A stretch of DNA of 64,000 nucleotides from Faecalibacterium sp. I3-3-33 (lineage in GTDB: Bacteria > Bacillota > Clostridia > Oscillospirales > Ruminococcaceae): the NCBI RefSeq assembly GCF_023347295.1, contig NZ_CP094469.1, forward strand, positions 2,542,001 through 2,606,000, in the 5' to 3' direction. The notes beneath the pieces are model-generated. The model ran no database searches, had not been told where the DNA came from, and saw only the letters and a program-made list of their open reading frames with translations. Shown here piece by piece: positions 17,242 to 27,295 of this stretch (the stretch's first letter is position 1; each line of letters starts with the position of its first letter). The position numbers and the translations under genes are program-made.

Positions 17242-18992
17242 TACTGCGCACCTCCCTGCTTGTCAAAATCGCCGCCGCCCTGGGTCTGGCTGTTGTAGAC
17301 CTCCTGATAGATGGCATTGGTCGCCAGCAGCTCCTCATGGGTGCCCAGACCGTTGATCTGGCCGTTATCCAGCACCAGAATGCGGTCTGCATCCTGCACC
17401 GAGGAGATGCGCTGTGCAATGATGATCTTGGTCGTGCCGGGGATCTCCTCCCGGAAGGCCTTGCGGATCTTGGCATCGGTCGCGGTATCCACGGCGCTGG
17501 TGGAGTCGTCCAAAATCAGCACCTTGGGCTTGCGCAGCAGGGCGCGGGCAATGGTCAGGCGCTGCTTCTGGCCGCCGGACACGTTGGAGCCGCCCTGCTC
17601 GATCCATGTATTGTACTTATCCGGGAAGCGCTGGATGAACTCATCCGCGCAGGCCAGCTTTGCCATGCGGATGCACTCTTCCTCGGTGGCGTTGGCATCG
17701 CCCCAGCGGAGGTTATCCAGAATGGTGCCGCTGAACAGCACATTCTTCTGCAGCACCATGGAGACCTCGCGGCGCAGCACGTCAAGGTTATAATCCCGCA
17801 CATCCACGCCGCCCACCCGCACGGTACCGCTCTCGGCATCGTACAGGCGGGGGATCAGCTGCACCAGACTGGACTTTGCACTGCCGGTGCCGCCGATGAT
17901 GCCCAGCGTCTCGCCGGGCTGGATGGTAAAGCTGATATCGTTCAGCACCGGCTGGCCGCTGCCATGCTTATACTTGAAGGTAACGTGGTCAAACTGGATG
18001 CTGCCATCTGCCACCTGCTGCACCGGCTGCTTTGCCGGGGGCAGGTCGGTGTGCTCGTCCAGCACCTCCACGATACGCTTGGCAGAAGCGGCGGACATGG
18101 CGATCATGACAAAGGCCATGCTCAGCATCATCAATGCCATAAGGATGTTCATGATATAGCCGAACAGGGCGTTCAGCTGACCGGTGGTAATGGCACCGTG
18201 CAGCACATACTTTGCGCCGAACCAGCTCAGCGCGATATTGCAGCCGTACACTGCCACCAACATGGCAGGGTTGTTGAAGCTCAGACGGCTTTCGGCGTTG
18301 ACGAACTGCTTGTACAGGCTCTCGCAGGCGGCAGTGTATTTTTCGTTCTCAAAACCCTCGCGCACGAAGCTTTTGACTACGCGGATGGCAGAAACGTTCT
18401 CCTGCACCGAGGCGTTGAGGTTATCGTAGTTCTTGAACACCCGGTCAAAGATGCGGAAGGTGGGGATCATGATGGCAGCCAGCACCGCCACCAGAAAAGC
18501 CACTGCCACCACAAACACCAGCGACAGCGGGCCGCCGATGACTACGGCCATGAACATGGCAAACACCAGATGCACCGGAGCGCGCACGCACATGCGCAGG
18601 ATCATCTGAAAGGCGTTCTGCACGTTGGTCACGTCGGTAGTCATGCGGGTGACAAGACCTGCCGTGGAAAATTTGTCGATGTTGGAAAAAGAGTAATGCT
18701 GGATGTTTTCATACATGGCATCGCGCAGATTTCCGGCAAAGCCGGTGGATGCCTCGGCGGCGTACTTGCCCGCCAGCACGCCCAGCACCAGCGCAATGGC
18801 TGCCACCAGAAAGGTAAGCAGACCGTAGCGGATGATGGCGTTCATATCGCCCTTTTCAATGCCCTGGTCGATGATAAAGGCCATGATGGTGGGCAGCAGC
18901 ACATCCATAATGGCTTCCAGCGCAGCAAAGAGCGGTGTCTTGATCGAGGCGGCTTTATACTCGCCCAGATGCGACACAAGCTTTTTGATCAT
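17241..18992 (-). CDS. ABC exporter subunit A (TMD-NBD half-transporter, degenerate NBD)
   Basis: The 583-aa protein has six membrane segments and a nucleotide-binding domain. Walker A is GGTGSAKSS (Ala replaces the usual Gly before Lys), the signature VSGGQKQRL, and after Walker B the residue is Asp (LILDDSTSAVD) in place of the catalytic Glu. That pattern is known for the non-hydrolysing site of heterodimeric exporters and is not damage. It is the first gene after the MarR-controlled promoter at 19036-19063 and is translationally coupled to the second subunit. GGAGGG precedes the ATG. Confidence 0.93.
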   Translation of the reverse strand: MIKKLVSHLGEYKAASIKTPLFAALEAIMDVLLPTIMAFIIDQGIEKGDMNAIIRYGLLTFLVAAIALVLGVLAGKYAAEASTGFAGNLRDAMYENIQHYSFSNIDKFSTAGLVTRMTTDVTNVQNAFQMILRMCVRAPVHLVFAMFMAVVIGGPLSLVFVVAVAFLVAVLAAIMIPTFRIFDRVFKNYDNLNASVQENVSAIRVVKSFVREGFENEKYTAACESLYKQFVNAESRLSFNNPAMLVAVYGCNIALSWFGAKYVLHGAITTGQLNALFGYIMNILMALMMLSMAFVMIAMSAASAKRIVEVLDEHTDLPPAKQPVQQVADGSIQFDHVTFKYKHGSGQPVLNDISFTIQPGETLGIIGGTGSAKSSLVQLIPRLYDAESGTVRVGGVDVRDYNLDVLRREVSMVLQKNVLFSGTILDNLRWGDANATEEECIRMAKLACADEFIQRFPDKYNTWIEQGGSNVSGGQKQRLTIARALLRKPKVLILDDSTSAVDTATDAKIRKAFREEIPGTTKIIIAQRISSVQDADRILVLDNGQINGLGTHEELLATNAIYQEVYNSQTQGGGDFDKQGGAQ

Positions 18993-19019
18993 CTGAGTTC
19001 CCTCCTATTTGAATTTATT

Positions 19020-19063
19020 TGTTTGGTACGAAACAATTCTATACAAAACATTTTAAATGTCAA
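19020..19063 (-). promoter_or_regulatory. ABC operon promoter with candidate MarR operator
   Basis: On the minus strand TTGACA (19058-19063) and TAGAAT (19036-19041) are 16 bases apart. TCGTACCAAACA (19020-19031) lies at the predicted start site and matches TCGTATCAAACA at the same place in the marR promoter. A 13-nt palindrome, ACATTTAAAATGT, also spans the spacer. Confidence 0.75.
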
Positions 19064-19138
19064 GGCGTTTCGTAAAATGTTCATAATTACTAATTTAACA
19101 AGCCCTTTTTCAGCACTTTGACGGAAAAGGTGGCTGAA

Positions 19139-19227
19139 CTCCCTCAGTCGCCTGCGGCGACAGCTCCCTCTGGGAGGGAGCCTTTGGCATGCGGGAAAGT
19201 TTCTTATTGCGTTTAAAGCTTTAGCAC
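19139..19227 (+). repeat. covarying double-hairpin repeat, unit R1
   Basis: CCCTCAGTCGCCTGCGGCGA followed by CAGCTCCCTCTGGGAGGGAG folds into GTCGCC/GGCGAC and then CTCCC/GGGAG stems, followed by a tail GCGGGAAAGTTTCTTATTGC. The tail resembles that of R2, so R1 and R2 are direct repeats of about 90 bases. Confidence 0.8.
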
Positions 19228-19245
19228 TAGGTCTAACGGCGTGCG

Positions 19246-19336
19246 CCCTCTCCGTCACCTGCGGTGACACCTCTCCCAAAGGGAGAGGCAAGGGCACTGC
19301 CGGAAACTTTCTCATTATGCCTAATACTTTAGCAAC
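19246..19336 (+). repeat. covarying double-hairpin repeat, unit R2
   Basis: Same layout as R1 but with stems GTCACC/GGTGAC and CCTCTCCC/GGGAGAGG; the tail reads GCCGGAAACTTTCTCATTATG. The paired changes keep the stems intact. Confidence 0.8.
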
Positions 19337-19346
19337 AAACTTTAGA

Positions 19347-19393
19347 CCTTGGCTCCCCCTTCGGGGGAGCTGGCGCGGGAGCGCCTGAGAGGG
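19347..19393 (-). repeat. covarying double-hairpin repeat, unit R3 (inverted, no tail)
   Basis: On the minus strand it reads CCCTCTCAGGCGCTCCCGCG then CCAGCTCCCCCGAAGGGGGA. Stems are GGCGC/GCGCC and GCTCCCCC/GGGGGAGC. It lies 12 bases past the marR stop and may act as its transcript end, although no T-run follows. R1-R3 fill most of the 412-base gap between the ABC operon and marR. Confidence 0.7.
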
Positions 19394-19404
19394 TTCGCTC
19401 TCCT

Positions 19405-19887
19405 TTATTTCAACGCCTCCCGCAGCTTGTTCAGCAGCCGCAGCAGCTCTGCGTTCTCCTCCTCGGTCAGCAGTCCGGCCACATAATCGTCGGTCTGGTG
19501 GAAGGAAAGCAGAGTCTTTTCGTGCCGTTGGATGCCCTCCTCGGTCAAAACCAGCTGCTTGAGCCGGGCGTCCTGCGGCACGCTCTGCCGCTGGATGTAG
19601 CCCTTGCGCTCCATCAGCTGCAAAATGTTCGTCACCGTGGAGCGGGTAATGGAAAACTCCCGCTCGATGTCCCGCTGGAACACCTGCTCGTCCCGGTGGC
19701 GGTAAAGATACTCGATGATCCACCCGTGCATGGGGGTGATCTGCTCTACCCCGTTGGCGCGGGAAAACTGGTTCAGCCTGCGGAAGATCAGGTTATCCAC
19801 CCGGCGCAGCTGGGCGGGGATGACCTGCGGCCCATCCCACGGCGGGTCCAGCTTGCAGGGCTCTTCAATAGGGTGCTGTGTACACAT
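19405..19887 (-). CDS. MarR-family transcriptional regulator
   Basis: The 160-aa product has a winged helix (FQRDIEREFSITRSTVTNILQLMERKGYIQRQ) and the MarR wing (DARLKQLVLTEEGI), flanked by N- and C-terminal dimerisation helices. The ATG at 19887 follows AGAGG; an ATG 54 bases earlier lacks an RBS. It precedes the ABC exporter operon on the same strand, and the same TCGTAYCAAACA motif lies over both transcription starts. It therefore most likely represses itself and the exporter until a ligand binds, as in other MarR-exporter pairs. Confidence 0.92.
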   Translation of the reverse strand: MCTQHPIEEPCKLDPPWDGPQVIPAQLRRVDNLIFRRLNQFSRANGVEQITPMHGWIIEYLYRHRDEQVFQRDIEREFSITRSTVTNILQLMERKGYIQRQSVPQDARLKQLVLTEEGIQRHEKTLLSFHQTDDYVAGLLTEEENAELLRLLNKLREALK

Positions 19888-19923
19888 AATGTTTTTCCTC
19901 TGTTCAAATTGTTCGATGTGAAA

Positions 19924-19970
19924 CTGTTTGATACGATACATATTTTATCCATATCCCCGCTCAATGTCAA
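19924..19970 (-). promoter_or_regulatory. marR promoter with candidate autoregulatory operator
   Basis: On the minus strand TTGACA (19965-19970) and TAAAAT (19942-19947) are 17 bases apart. TCGTATCAAACA (within 19924-19937) covers the predicted start site, as in the ABC operon promoter. Confidence 0.75.
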
Positions 19971-19983
19971 GAGGGCGGGACGC

Positions 19984-20018
19984 AAAAAGGCCGCTGCGGA
20001 AAATTTTCCGCAGCGGCC
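19984..20018 (-). terminator. purC terminator
   Basis: GGCCGCTGCGGAAAA pairs perfectly with TTTTCCGCAGCGGCC (19989-20018) and TTTTTGCG follows on the minus strand. Confidence 0.9.
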
Positions 20019-20044
20019 CTGATTTTTATGGATATGGGATACGC

Positions 20045-20914
20045 TTACAGCTTCTTGCCGGTCAGCAGCTCGTAAGCCTCCAGATACTTGGCAATGGTCT
20101 TGTCAATGACATCCTGCGGCAGGTCGTAGTTGCTGTCGGGGTTGGCCTTCAGCCAGTCGCGCACGAACTGCTTGTCGAAGGAGGGCTGGCTGTGACCCGG
20201 CTCGTAGCCCTCCAGCGGCCAGAAGCGGGAGGAGTCCGGGGTCAGCATCTCATCGCCCAGCACCACGTTGCCGTCCTCGTCCAGACCAAACTCGAACTTG
20301 GTGTCGGCAATGATGATGCCGCGGGACAGTGCATACTCGGCGCACTTCTTGTACAGAGCAATGGTGTAATCGCGGAGCTTAGTGGCGTACTCCAGACCGT
20401 GGCCGGGGAACTGCTTCTCCAGCACGTCGATGCTCTGCTCGTAGGAGATGTTCTCGTCGTGGTCGCCGATCTCTGCCTTGGTGGAGGGGGTGTAGATGGG
20501 CTCGGGCAGCTTATCGGACTCCTTGAGGCCCTCGGGCAGCTGGATGCCGCACACCTTGCCGGTCTTCTGGTAGCTTGCCCAGCCGCTGCCGGTGATGTAG
20601 CCGCGCACAATGCACTCGATGGGCAGCATGGTCAGCTTGCGGCACATCATGCTGTTGCCGGTGAACTGGGGCTGACGGAAGAACTCCGGCATATCCTGCA
20701 CATCCACGCTCAGCATGTGGTTGGGCAGCAGATCGCGGGTGTAATCGAACCAGAACTTGCTCATCTGGGTGAGCACGGTGCCCTTTTTGGTGACCTTGTT
20801 TTTCAGGATGACGTCAAACGCAGAAATGCGGTCGGTGGCAACCATGATCAGGCTGTCGCCATTGTCGTAGATCTCGCGGACCTTGCCTTCTTTGATGGGT
20901 TTGAACTCTGTCAT
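20045..20914 (-). CDS. purC: phosphoribosylaminoimidazole-succinocarboxamide synthase (SAICAR synthase)
   Basis: PurC joins CAIR and aspartate using ATP in purine synthesis. The 289-aa product carries KEGKVREIYDNGD at the N-terminus, VRGYITGSGW in the middle, and IADTKFEFGLDEDG with the DEMLTPDSSRFW signature. Length matches the longer PurC subgroup. The ATG at 20914 is chosen because GGAG lies 9 bases upstream; an ATG at 20929 overlaps that GGAG. A TAGAAT box near 20982 may be the -10. No other pur gene is adjacent. Confidence 0.97.
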   Translation of the reverse strand: MTEFKPIKEGKVREIYDNGDSLIMVATDRISAFDVILKNKVTKKGTVLTQMSKFWFDYTRDLLPNHMLSVDVQDMPEFFRQPQFTGNSMMCRKLTMLPIECIVRGYITGSGWASYQKTGKVCGIQLPEGLKESDKLPEPIYTPSTKAEIGDHDENISYEQSIDVLEKQFPGHGLEYATKLRDYTIALYKKCAEYALSRGIIIADTKFEFGLDEDGNVVLGDEMLTPDSSRFWPLEGYEPGHSQPSFDKQFVRDWLKANPDSNYDLPQDVIDKTIAKYLEAYELLTGKKL

Positions 20915-21006
20915 AATCAAACACTCCATTTTTCCATGTTCTCAGCAGCGCAGCAGCGCAGCACAGCTCTTACCCTATTATTCTACCATACTGCCGCGCG
21001 GTTTAA

Positions 21007-22677
<1,671 letters not shown>

Positions 22678-22757
22678 GCAAGCGCCCCGGCACTGTTTGC
22701 GGTATGGCAGCGCCGGGGCGTAAACGTGTGAGGACGAACTGATAACGGAGAAAATTT

Positions 22758-23804
22758 ATGACACCACAGATCATTGCACACCGCGGTGCTTCCTATCTTG
22801 CACCGGAAAATACCCTGACAGCCTTTAAAAAAGCCATGGAGATTGGCGCGGACGGCGTAGAGATGGACGTACAGCAGACCATTGACGCCGGGCTTGTGAT
22901 CCACCACGACTATATGATCGATCTGCACACGGATATTTCCGGCAAGATCTATGATATGACCATGGGCGATCTGAAAGAGCTGGATTTCGGCAGCTGGAAG
23001 GACGCCATCTATCAGGACGAAAAGATTGCTACCTTACAGGAAGCCATGGAGCTGTGCAAGCAGATGCCGGGATGCACCGTGCATCTGGAACTGAAATCCA
23101 CCATGGACAACGACCCGGACTTTGTGCCCCGGGTGCTGGAGGTGCTGCGGCAGACGGAGATCGTGGATCAGGTGATTCTGATCTCCTTCAACCACGCGCT
23201 GCTGCGGCAGGCAAAGCAGTTGATGCCCGAATTGCGGGTAGGTGCGCTGGTATACGGCGAGCTGGAAAGCATGCTGCTGCCGCCGCCCATCATCTGGAAG
23301 GATCTGGGACTGACCAACGGCATGGACGACATGGAAGCCATGGACACTGCCCTGCCGACGGCAGACGCAGATGAGGAAAATTGCAGCTGGATGACCCGCT
23401 GGATGAGCGACAAGGTAAGTATGCTGCGGGCAAACTTCCCCGGTGAGAGCCTGAACGAGATCTACAAGAACCTAATGGCGCAGCGGGACCTGCCCACCTA
23501 CATCCGCAGTCTGGATTTTGTGCCGGAGTGGGTCAGCTGTGAGTACCACACCGCCTACAAAAACGCCGGTTTCATCGACAAACTGCACGAGATGGGCATC
23601 AAGGTGTCTTTGTGGACAGTGGACACAGAGGATTCCGTCCGCAGCCTGCTGCGCACCAGCGCCGATGCCTACATTACCAACCGCCCCGACCGTGTGCGGG
23701 AGTGGGTGGAGAAGGAACAAGCGGCGACCGCCCCAACAGAAACCACCCCGGCAGAGTCTGCCCCCGCTGCTGAAGCAGACGCCGGGACAGCTGCCGCAGA
23801 GTAA
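22758..23804 (+). CDS. glycerophosphodiester phosphodiesterase family protein
   Basis: The 348-aa product starts with the GDPD signature IAHRGASYLAPENTLTAF and GADGVEMDVQQT, then HHDYMIDLHTDISG with the catalytic His pair and acidic metal ligands. The C-terminal VSLWTVDTEDSVRSLL and DAYITNRPDRV are typical. Such enzymes release glycerol-3-phosphate from deacylated phospholipids or teichoic acid. There is no signal peptide, so it acts in the cytosol. The last ~30 residues are a low-complexity Ala/Pro/Glu tail not needed for the fold. CGGAGAAA precedes the ATG. Confidence 0.93.
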   Translation: MTPQIIAHRGASYLAPENTLTAFKKAMEIGADGVEMDVQQTIDAGLVIHHDYMIDLHTDISGKIYDMTMGDLKELDFGSWKDAIYQDEKIATLQEAMELCKQMPGCTVHLELKSTMDNDPDFVPRVLEVLRQTEIVDQVILISFNHALLRQAKQLMPELRVGALVYGELESMLLPPPIIWKDLGLTNGMDDMEAMDTALPTADADEENCSWMTRWMSDKVSMLRANFPGESLNEIYKNLMAQRDLPTYIRSLDFVPEWVSCEYHTAYKNAGFIDKLHEMGIKVSLWTVDTEDSVRSLLRTSADAYITNRPDRVREWVEKEQAATAPTETTPAESAPAAEADAGTAAAE

Positions 23805-23834
23805 GTCGGCCGGAATAAGCACAAATAATCCCAA

Positions 23835-23882
23835 CAAAAAAGAGATAGGCTTTCCCGAAAAGGGATCGCCTATCTCTTTTTG
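23835..23882. terminator. bidirectional terminator between gdpD-type gene and fab operon
   Basis: A 14-bp perfect stem (23837-23850 with 23868-23881) lies between convergent genes, with A-rich and T-rich flanks that suit both directions. Confidence 0.85.
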
Positions 23883-23891
23883 CATTCATTT

Positions 23892-24362
23892 TTATTCCGC
23901 TGCTTCGGTCAGCACAAAGGTCAGCTCTGCGGTGACGGCACACTTGCCGTCCACCCATGCCGAGGCCTTGCCTACGCCCACAGCGCCGTGCTGCTGCACC
24001 AGCTCGCAGTGGAGGGTGAGCACGTCCCCGGGGGTGACCTGCTTGCGGAAGCGGGCACTCTTGATGCCGCCGAACAGCGCAAGCTTGCCCTTGTTTTCCG
24101 GTAGGCTCAGCGCCGCCACAGCGCCGGTCTGCGCCAGCGCTTCCAGCAGCAGTACGCCGGGCATGACCGGCTGCGCCGGGAAGTGGCCGTTGAAGAATTC
24201 CTCGTTGCGGGTGACGCACTTGCGGCCGATGGCCCACTGCCCCGGCTCGTAGTCCAGAACGCGGTCCACGAGAGCAAAGGGGTAGCGGTGTGGCAGGATC
24301 TCCGCGATCTGTACACTGCTCAGGGTGTTGGCGTTTTCACGCACGGTACGGGGCTCTGCCAT
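23892..24362 (-). CDS. fabZ: 3-hydroxyacyl-ACP dehydratase
   Basis: FabZ dehydrates 3-hydroxyacyl-ACP to trans-2-enoyl-ACP. The 156-aa hot-dog protein has [14 protein letters not shown] and [21 protein letters not shown] with the catalytic His and, further on, the Glu. It is the last gene of the fatty-acid operon, 3 bases after fabF, with GGAGG before its ATG. The N-terminal ~15 residues extend beyond the usual start. Confidence 0.97.
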   Translation of the reverse strand: MAEPRTVRENANTLSSVQIAEILPHRYPFALVDRVLDYEPGQWAIGRKCVTRNEEFFNGHFPAQPVMPGVLLLEALAQTGAVAALSLPENKGKLALFGGIKSARFRKQVTPGDVLTLHCELVQQHGAVGVGKASAWVDGKCAVTAELTFVLTEAAE

Positions 24363-24365
24363 GGG

Positions 24366-25604
24366 TCAGCCCTCCCATCTGCGCAGGGCGATGCAGGCGT
24401 TGTGGCCGCCAAAGCCAAGGCTGTTGCTCAGTGCATACTGCATCTCCTGCTGCCGCCCGGTGTTGGGCACATAGTCCAGATCACACTCCGGGTCGGGCTG
24501 GGCGTAGTGGATGGTGGGCGGGGCGAACTGATCCCGCAGTGCCAGCGCGGTGAACACGGCCTCAATGCCGCCCGCACCGCCCAGCAGATGGCCGGTCATG
24601 CTCTTGGTGCTGACCACGGTCATCTCCTTGGCGTGTGCGCCGAACACTGTGTGAATGGCGGCAGTCTCGCAGGCATCGTTCATGTGGGTGCCGGTGCCGT
24701 GAGCGTTGATGTGGTCCACCTGCTCCGGTGCGATGTCCGCATCGGCCAGGGTCAGCTTCATGCAGTCGATGGCACCTGCGCCGCCGGGTGCGGGCGCGGT
24801 AAAGTGGTAGGCGTCGCAGTTGGCACCGTAGCCCACCACCTCGGCATAGATGTGTGCGCCGCGCGCTCTTGCGTGCTCCAGCTCTTCCAGCACCAGCACA
24901 CCGCTGCCCTCACCCATGACAAAACCGCCGCGGCGGGCGTCAAAGGGCAGGCTGGCAGCGTCCGGGTCGGTAGCGGTGGAAAGCGCCTTCATGCTGGTAA
25001 AGCCGCCGATGCCCAAGGGGCTGATGCAGCTTTCCGCGCCGCCGCAGACCATCACCGGCTCGTAGCCGTCCCGGATGCGGTGGAAGGCGTCGCCCACAGC
25101 GTTGGTGCCGCCGGCGCAGGCCGTGACCGGGCAGGTGCACATGCCCTTCAGGCCGAAGCGGATGGCCACCTGTGCCGCTGCCATGTTGGCAATGGCCATG
25201 GGCACAAAGTAGGGGCTTACCTTCTCCATGCCCTTTTCCTCGCCGCGGGCGTGCTGCTCCTCGATCGTGGGCAGACCGCCGATACCGCTGGACAGGATGA
25301 CGCCGATGTCCTTGCCCTCGGCCTCGGTATCAAGGCCGCTGTCTGCAATGGCTTCTGCCGCAGCGCCCAGCGCCAGCAGGGTGAAGCGGGCCATCTTGCG
25401 GACTTCCTTTTTGTCCACCACAGTCTCGGGATCAAAATCCTTTACCTCACCGGCCAGCTTGCACTTGAAGTCGGTGGTGTCGAACTGGGTGATGGGGCCG
25501 ATGCCGCATTTACCGGCACGGGCTGCTGCCCAGCTGTCCGCCACGTTGTTGCCCAGCGGGTTCACCGTGCCAAGGCCGGTGATCACAACTCTGCGTTTTT
25601 CCAT
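24366..25604 (-). CDS. fabF: beta-ketoacyl-ACP synthase II
   Basis: FabF elongates acyl-ACP with malonyl-ACP. The 412-aa thiolase-fold protein has the active-site Cys at residue 163 (VTACAGGTNAVGD) and the two histidines in NAHGTGTHMND and the GHLLGGAGGIEA loop. Length and Cys position match FabF rather than FabB. AAAGGAG precedes the ATG; 12 bases separate it from fabG. Confidence 0.98.
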   Translation of the reverse strand: MEKRRVVITGLGTVNPLGNNVADSWAAARAGKCGIGPITQFDTTDFKCKLAGEVKDFDPETVVDKKEVRKMARFTLLALGAAAEAIADSGLDTEAEGKDIGVILSSGIGGLPTIEEQHARGEEKGMEKVSPYFVPMAIANMAAAQVAIRFGLKGMCTCPVTACAGGTNAVGDAFHRIRDGYEPVMVCGGAESCISPLGIGGFTSMKALSTATDPDAASLPFDARRGGFVMGEGSGVLVLEELEHARARGAHIYAEVVGYGANCDAYHFTAPAPGGAGAIDCMKLTLADADIAPEQVDHINAHGTGTHMNDACETAAIHTVFGAHAKEMTVVSTKSMTGHLLGGAGGIEAVFTALALRDQFAPPTIHYAQPDPECDLDYVPNTGRQQEMQYALSNSLGFGGHNACIALRRWEG

Positions 25605-25616
25605 AAGGGTTCTCCT

Positions 25617-26366
25617 TTACATTGCCATGCCGCCGTCCACACAGAGCACCTGCCCGGTGAGATAGCTGCTTTGTTCTGCGGCAAAAAACGCCACTGCCTG
25701 CGCCACATCCTCCGGCTGGCCTGCGCGGCCTGCGGGGATGCCCTGCGTCATGCCGGTGCGCACCGCCTCCGGCAGCACGGCAGTCATGTCGGTGTCGATA
25801 AAGCCGGGCGCTACCGCGTTCACGGTCACGTTCCGCGCGGCCAATTCCCGGGCAAGGCTCTTGGTCAGGCCGATGAGCCCCGCCTTGCTGGCGGCGTAGT
25901 TGGTCTGCCCGGCATTGCCGCGCAGCGCCACCACGCTGGAAAGGTTCACGATGCGGCCATAGCGCTGGCGCACCATGCGGCGGGCGGCCTCCTTGCAGCA
26001 GAGAAAGGCGCTTTTCAGGTTGGTGTCCAGCACCGCGTCAAAATCCTGCTCGGTCAGGCGCAGGATGAGGTTGTCCCGGGTGATGCCCGCGTTGTTCACC
26101 AGCACATCCACCCGGCCAAAGGCCTCGGCTGCGGCATCGAACAGTGCCTTGCAGCCCTCGGCGGTGGATACATCCGCCTGCACGGTCACCGCCTGCACGC
26201 CCTCGGCGCGGCAGAGGGCTGCCGTCTGCTCCGCAGGCTCTGCGCCGTGGCAGTAGTTCACCACCACATTGCAGCCCTGCTTTGCCAGTGCCACGCACAC
26301 TGCGCGGCCAATGCCCCGGCTGCCGCCGGTAACAATGGCGGCGCGGGTCAGCTTTTCTTCGCTCAT
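25617..26366 (-). CDS. fabG: 3-oxoacyl-ACP reductase
   Basis: FabG reduces 3-oxoacyl-ACP with NADPH. The 249-aa short-chain dehydrogenase has TGGSRGIGRAV, NNAGITRDNL, the catalytic Ser in IVNLSSVVA, YAASK with the Tyr/Lys pair, and PGFIDTDM. The ATG at 26366 overlaps the fabD stop as ATGA and has GGAAGG 5' of it; an ATG 15 bases earlier is less well placed. Confidence 0.97.
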   Translation of the reverse strand: MSEEKLTRAAIVTGGSRGIGRAVCVALAKQGCNVVVNYCHGAEPAEQTAALCRAEGVQAVTVQADVSTAEGCKALFDAAAEAFGRVDVLVNNAGITRDNLILRLTEQDFDAVLDTNLKSAFLCCKEAARRMVRQRYGRIVNLSSVVALRGNAGQTNYAASKAGLIGLTKSLARELAARNVTVNAVAPGFIDTDMTAVLPEAVRTGMTQGIPAGRAGQPEDVAQAVAFFAAEQSSYLTGQVLCVDGGMAM

Positions 26367-27295
26367 TCTGCTTCCTTCCATGCGGTCAGCACCGCATCCA
26401 GCTGTTCCGGGGTCTCCACTGCGGTGCAGACCACCCCGGGCAGGGTCTTTTTCACAAAACCGCTCAGGGCGTTGCCGGGGCCGACCTCCAGAATGTGGTC
26501 CACACCCAGTTCACCCAGACGGCGCAGGGTATCTTCCATGTAGACGCTGCTCTGCACCTGCTTTACCAGCAGCTGCGGGATGCTGTCGGTCTCGGCCTTT
26601 TCATGCCCCAGACAGTTGAACAGCACCGGGGTCTCCATAGCGCCGAACTGCTCGCCCGCAAAGCGCTGTGCCAGCGCATCCCCTGCGGGAGCCATCAGCT
26701 TTGTGTGGAAGGGGCCGCTGACCTTCAGCGGGATGCAGCGGCGGGCACCGGCTTCCTTTGCCAGCGCAGCAGCCTGCTCCACAGCGGCCTTCTCGCCGCC
26801 GATGACCAGCTGCCCCGGGCAGTTGTAGTTGCAGATCTGCACACAGCCTGCCTCTGCCGCCTGCTCGCAGCAGGCAGACAGCTTTTCTCTGTCCAGACCC
26901 AGCACGGCGGTCATGCCGCAGTCAAGACCCTTTGCAGCCTCGGCCATGGCCTTGCCCCGGAAGGCGGTCAGCTCGATGGCCTGCTTTGCGGTGAACACCC
27001 CGGCTGCCTGCAGCGCGGAGTATTCGCCCAGCGAAAGCCCCGCCAGATAGGCGGGCTTTACGCCCTTTTCGGCCAGCACAGCGGTCACGCCGCAGGCAAA
27101 GGCCACCATGCAGGGCTGGGTGTATTCGGTCTGGTTCAAAACGCCGTCCGGGTCCTCAAAGCAGACGCGGTGTAGGTCAAAATCCAGCGCTGCGCTGTCA
27201 AAGGCCGCCCGGAAGGCGGGAGATGCTTCGTAAAATTCCTTGCCCATGCCGGGGTGCTGTGCACCCTGACCGGCGTAAAGTACGGCAAGCTTCAT
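26363..27295 (-). CDS. fabD: malonyl-CoA:ACP transacylase
   Basis: FabD loads malonyl groups on ACP. The 310-aa product starts MKLAVLYAGQGAQHPGMGK, has the nucleophilic Ser near residue 88 in GLSLGEYSAL, then FRGKAM with the carboxylate-binding Arg, and the catalytic His in SGPFHTKLM. The ATG at 27295 overlaps the preceding stop (ATGA). The frame stays open upstream, but that part is out-of-frame coding of the previous gene. Confidence 0.97.
   Translation of the reverse strand: MKLAVLYAGQGAQHPGMGKEFYEASPAFRAAFDSAALDFDLHRVCFEDPDGVLNQTEYTQPCMVAFACGVTAVLAEKGVKPAYLAGLSLGEYSALQAAGVFTAKQAIELTAFRGKAMAEAAKGLDCGMTAVLGLDREKLSACCEQAAEAGCVQICNYNCPGQLVIGGEKAAVEQAAALAKEAGARRCIPLKVSGPFHTKLMAPAGDALAQRFAGEQFGAMETPVLFNCLGHEKAETDSIPQLLVKQVQSSVYMEDTLRRLGELGVDHILEVGPGNALSGFVKKTLPGVVCTAVETPEQLDAVLTAWKEAE

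Noticed and set aside
17875..17910. Walker A change (GSAKS) in one ABC subunit as a loss-of-function mutation
   Set aside because: Together with Asp in place of the catalytic Glu it is the ordinary signature of the degenerate half of heterodimeric exporters.
15283..19121. Two long plus-strand frames (over 600 codons each) opposite the ABC exporter genes
   Set aside because: Translation is His/Gln/Asp-rich without domains, while the minus strand has full ABC motifs, RBSs and coupling.
18989..19723. A minus-strand frame running through the 19.1-19.4 kb repeats into marR
   Set aside because: It crosses the repeat hairpins, overlaps marR out of frame and has no start signals.
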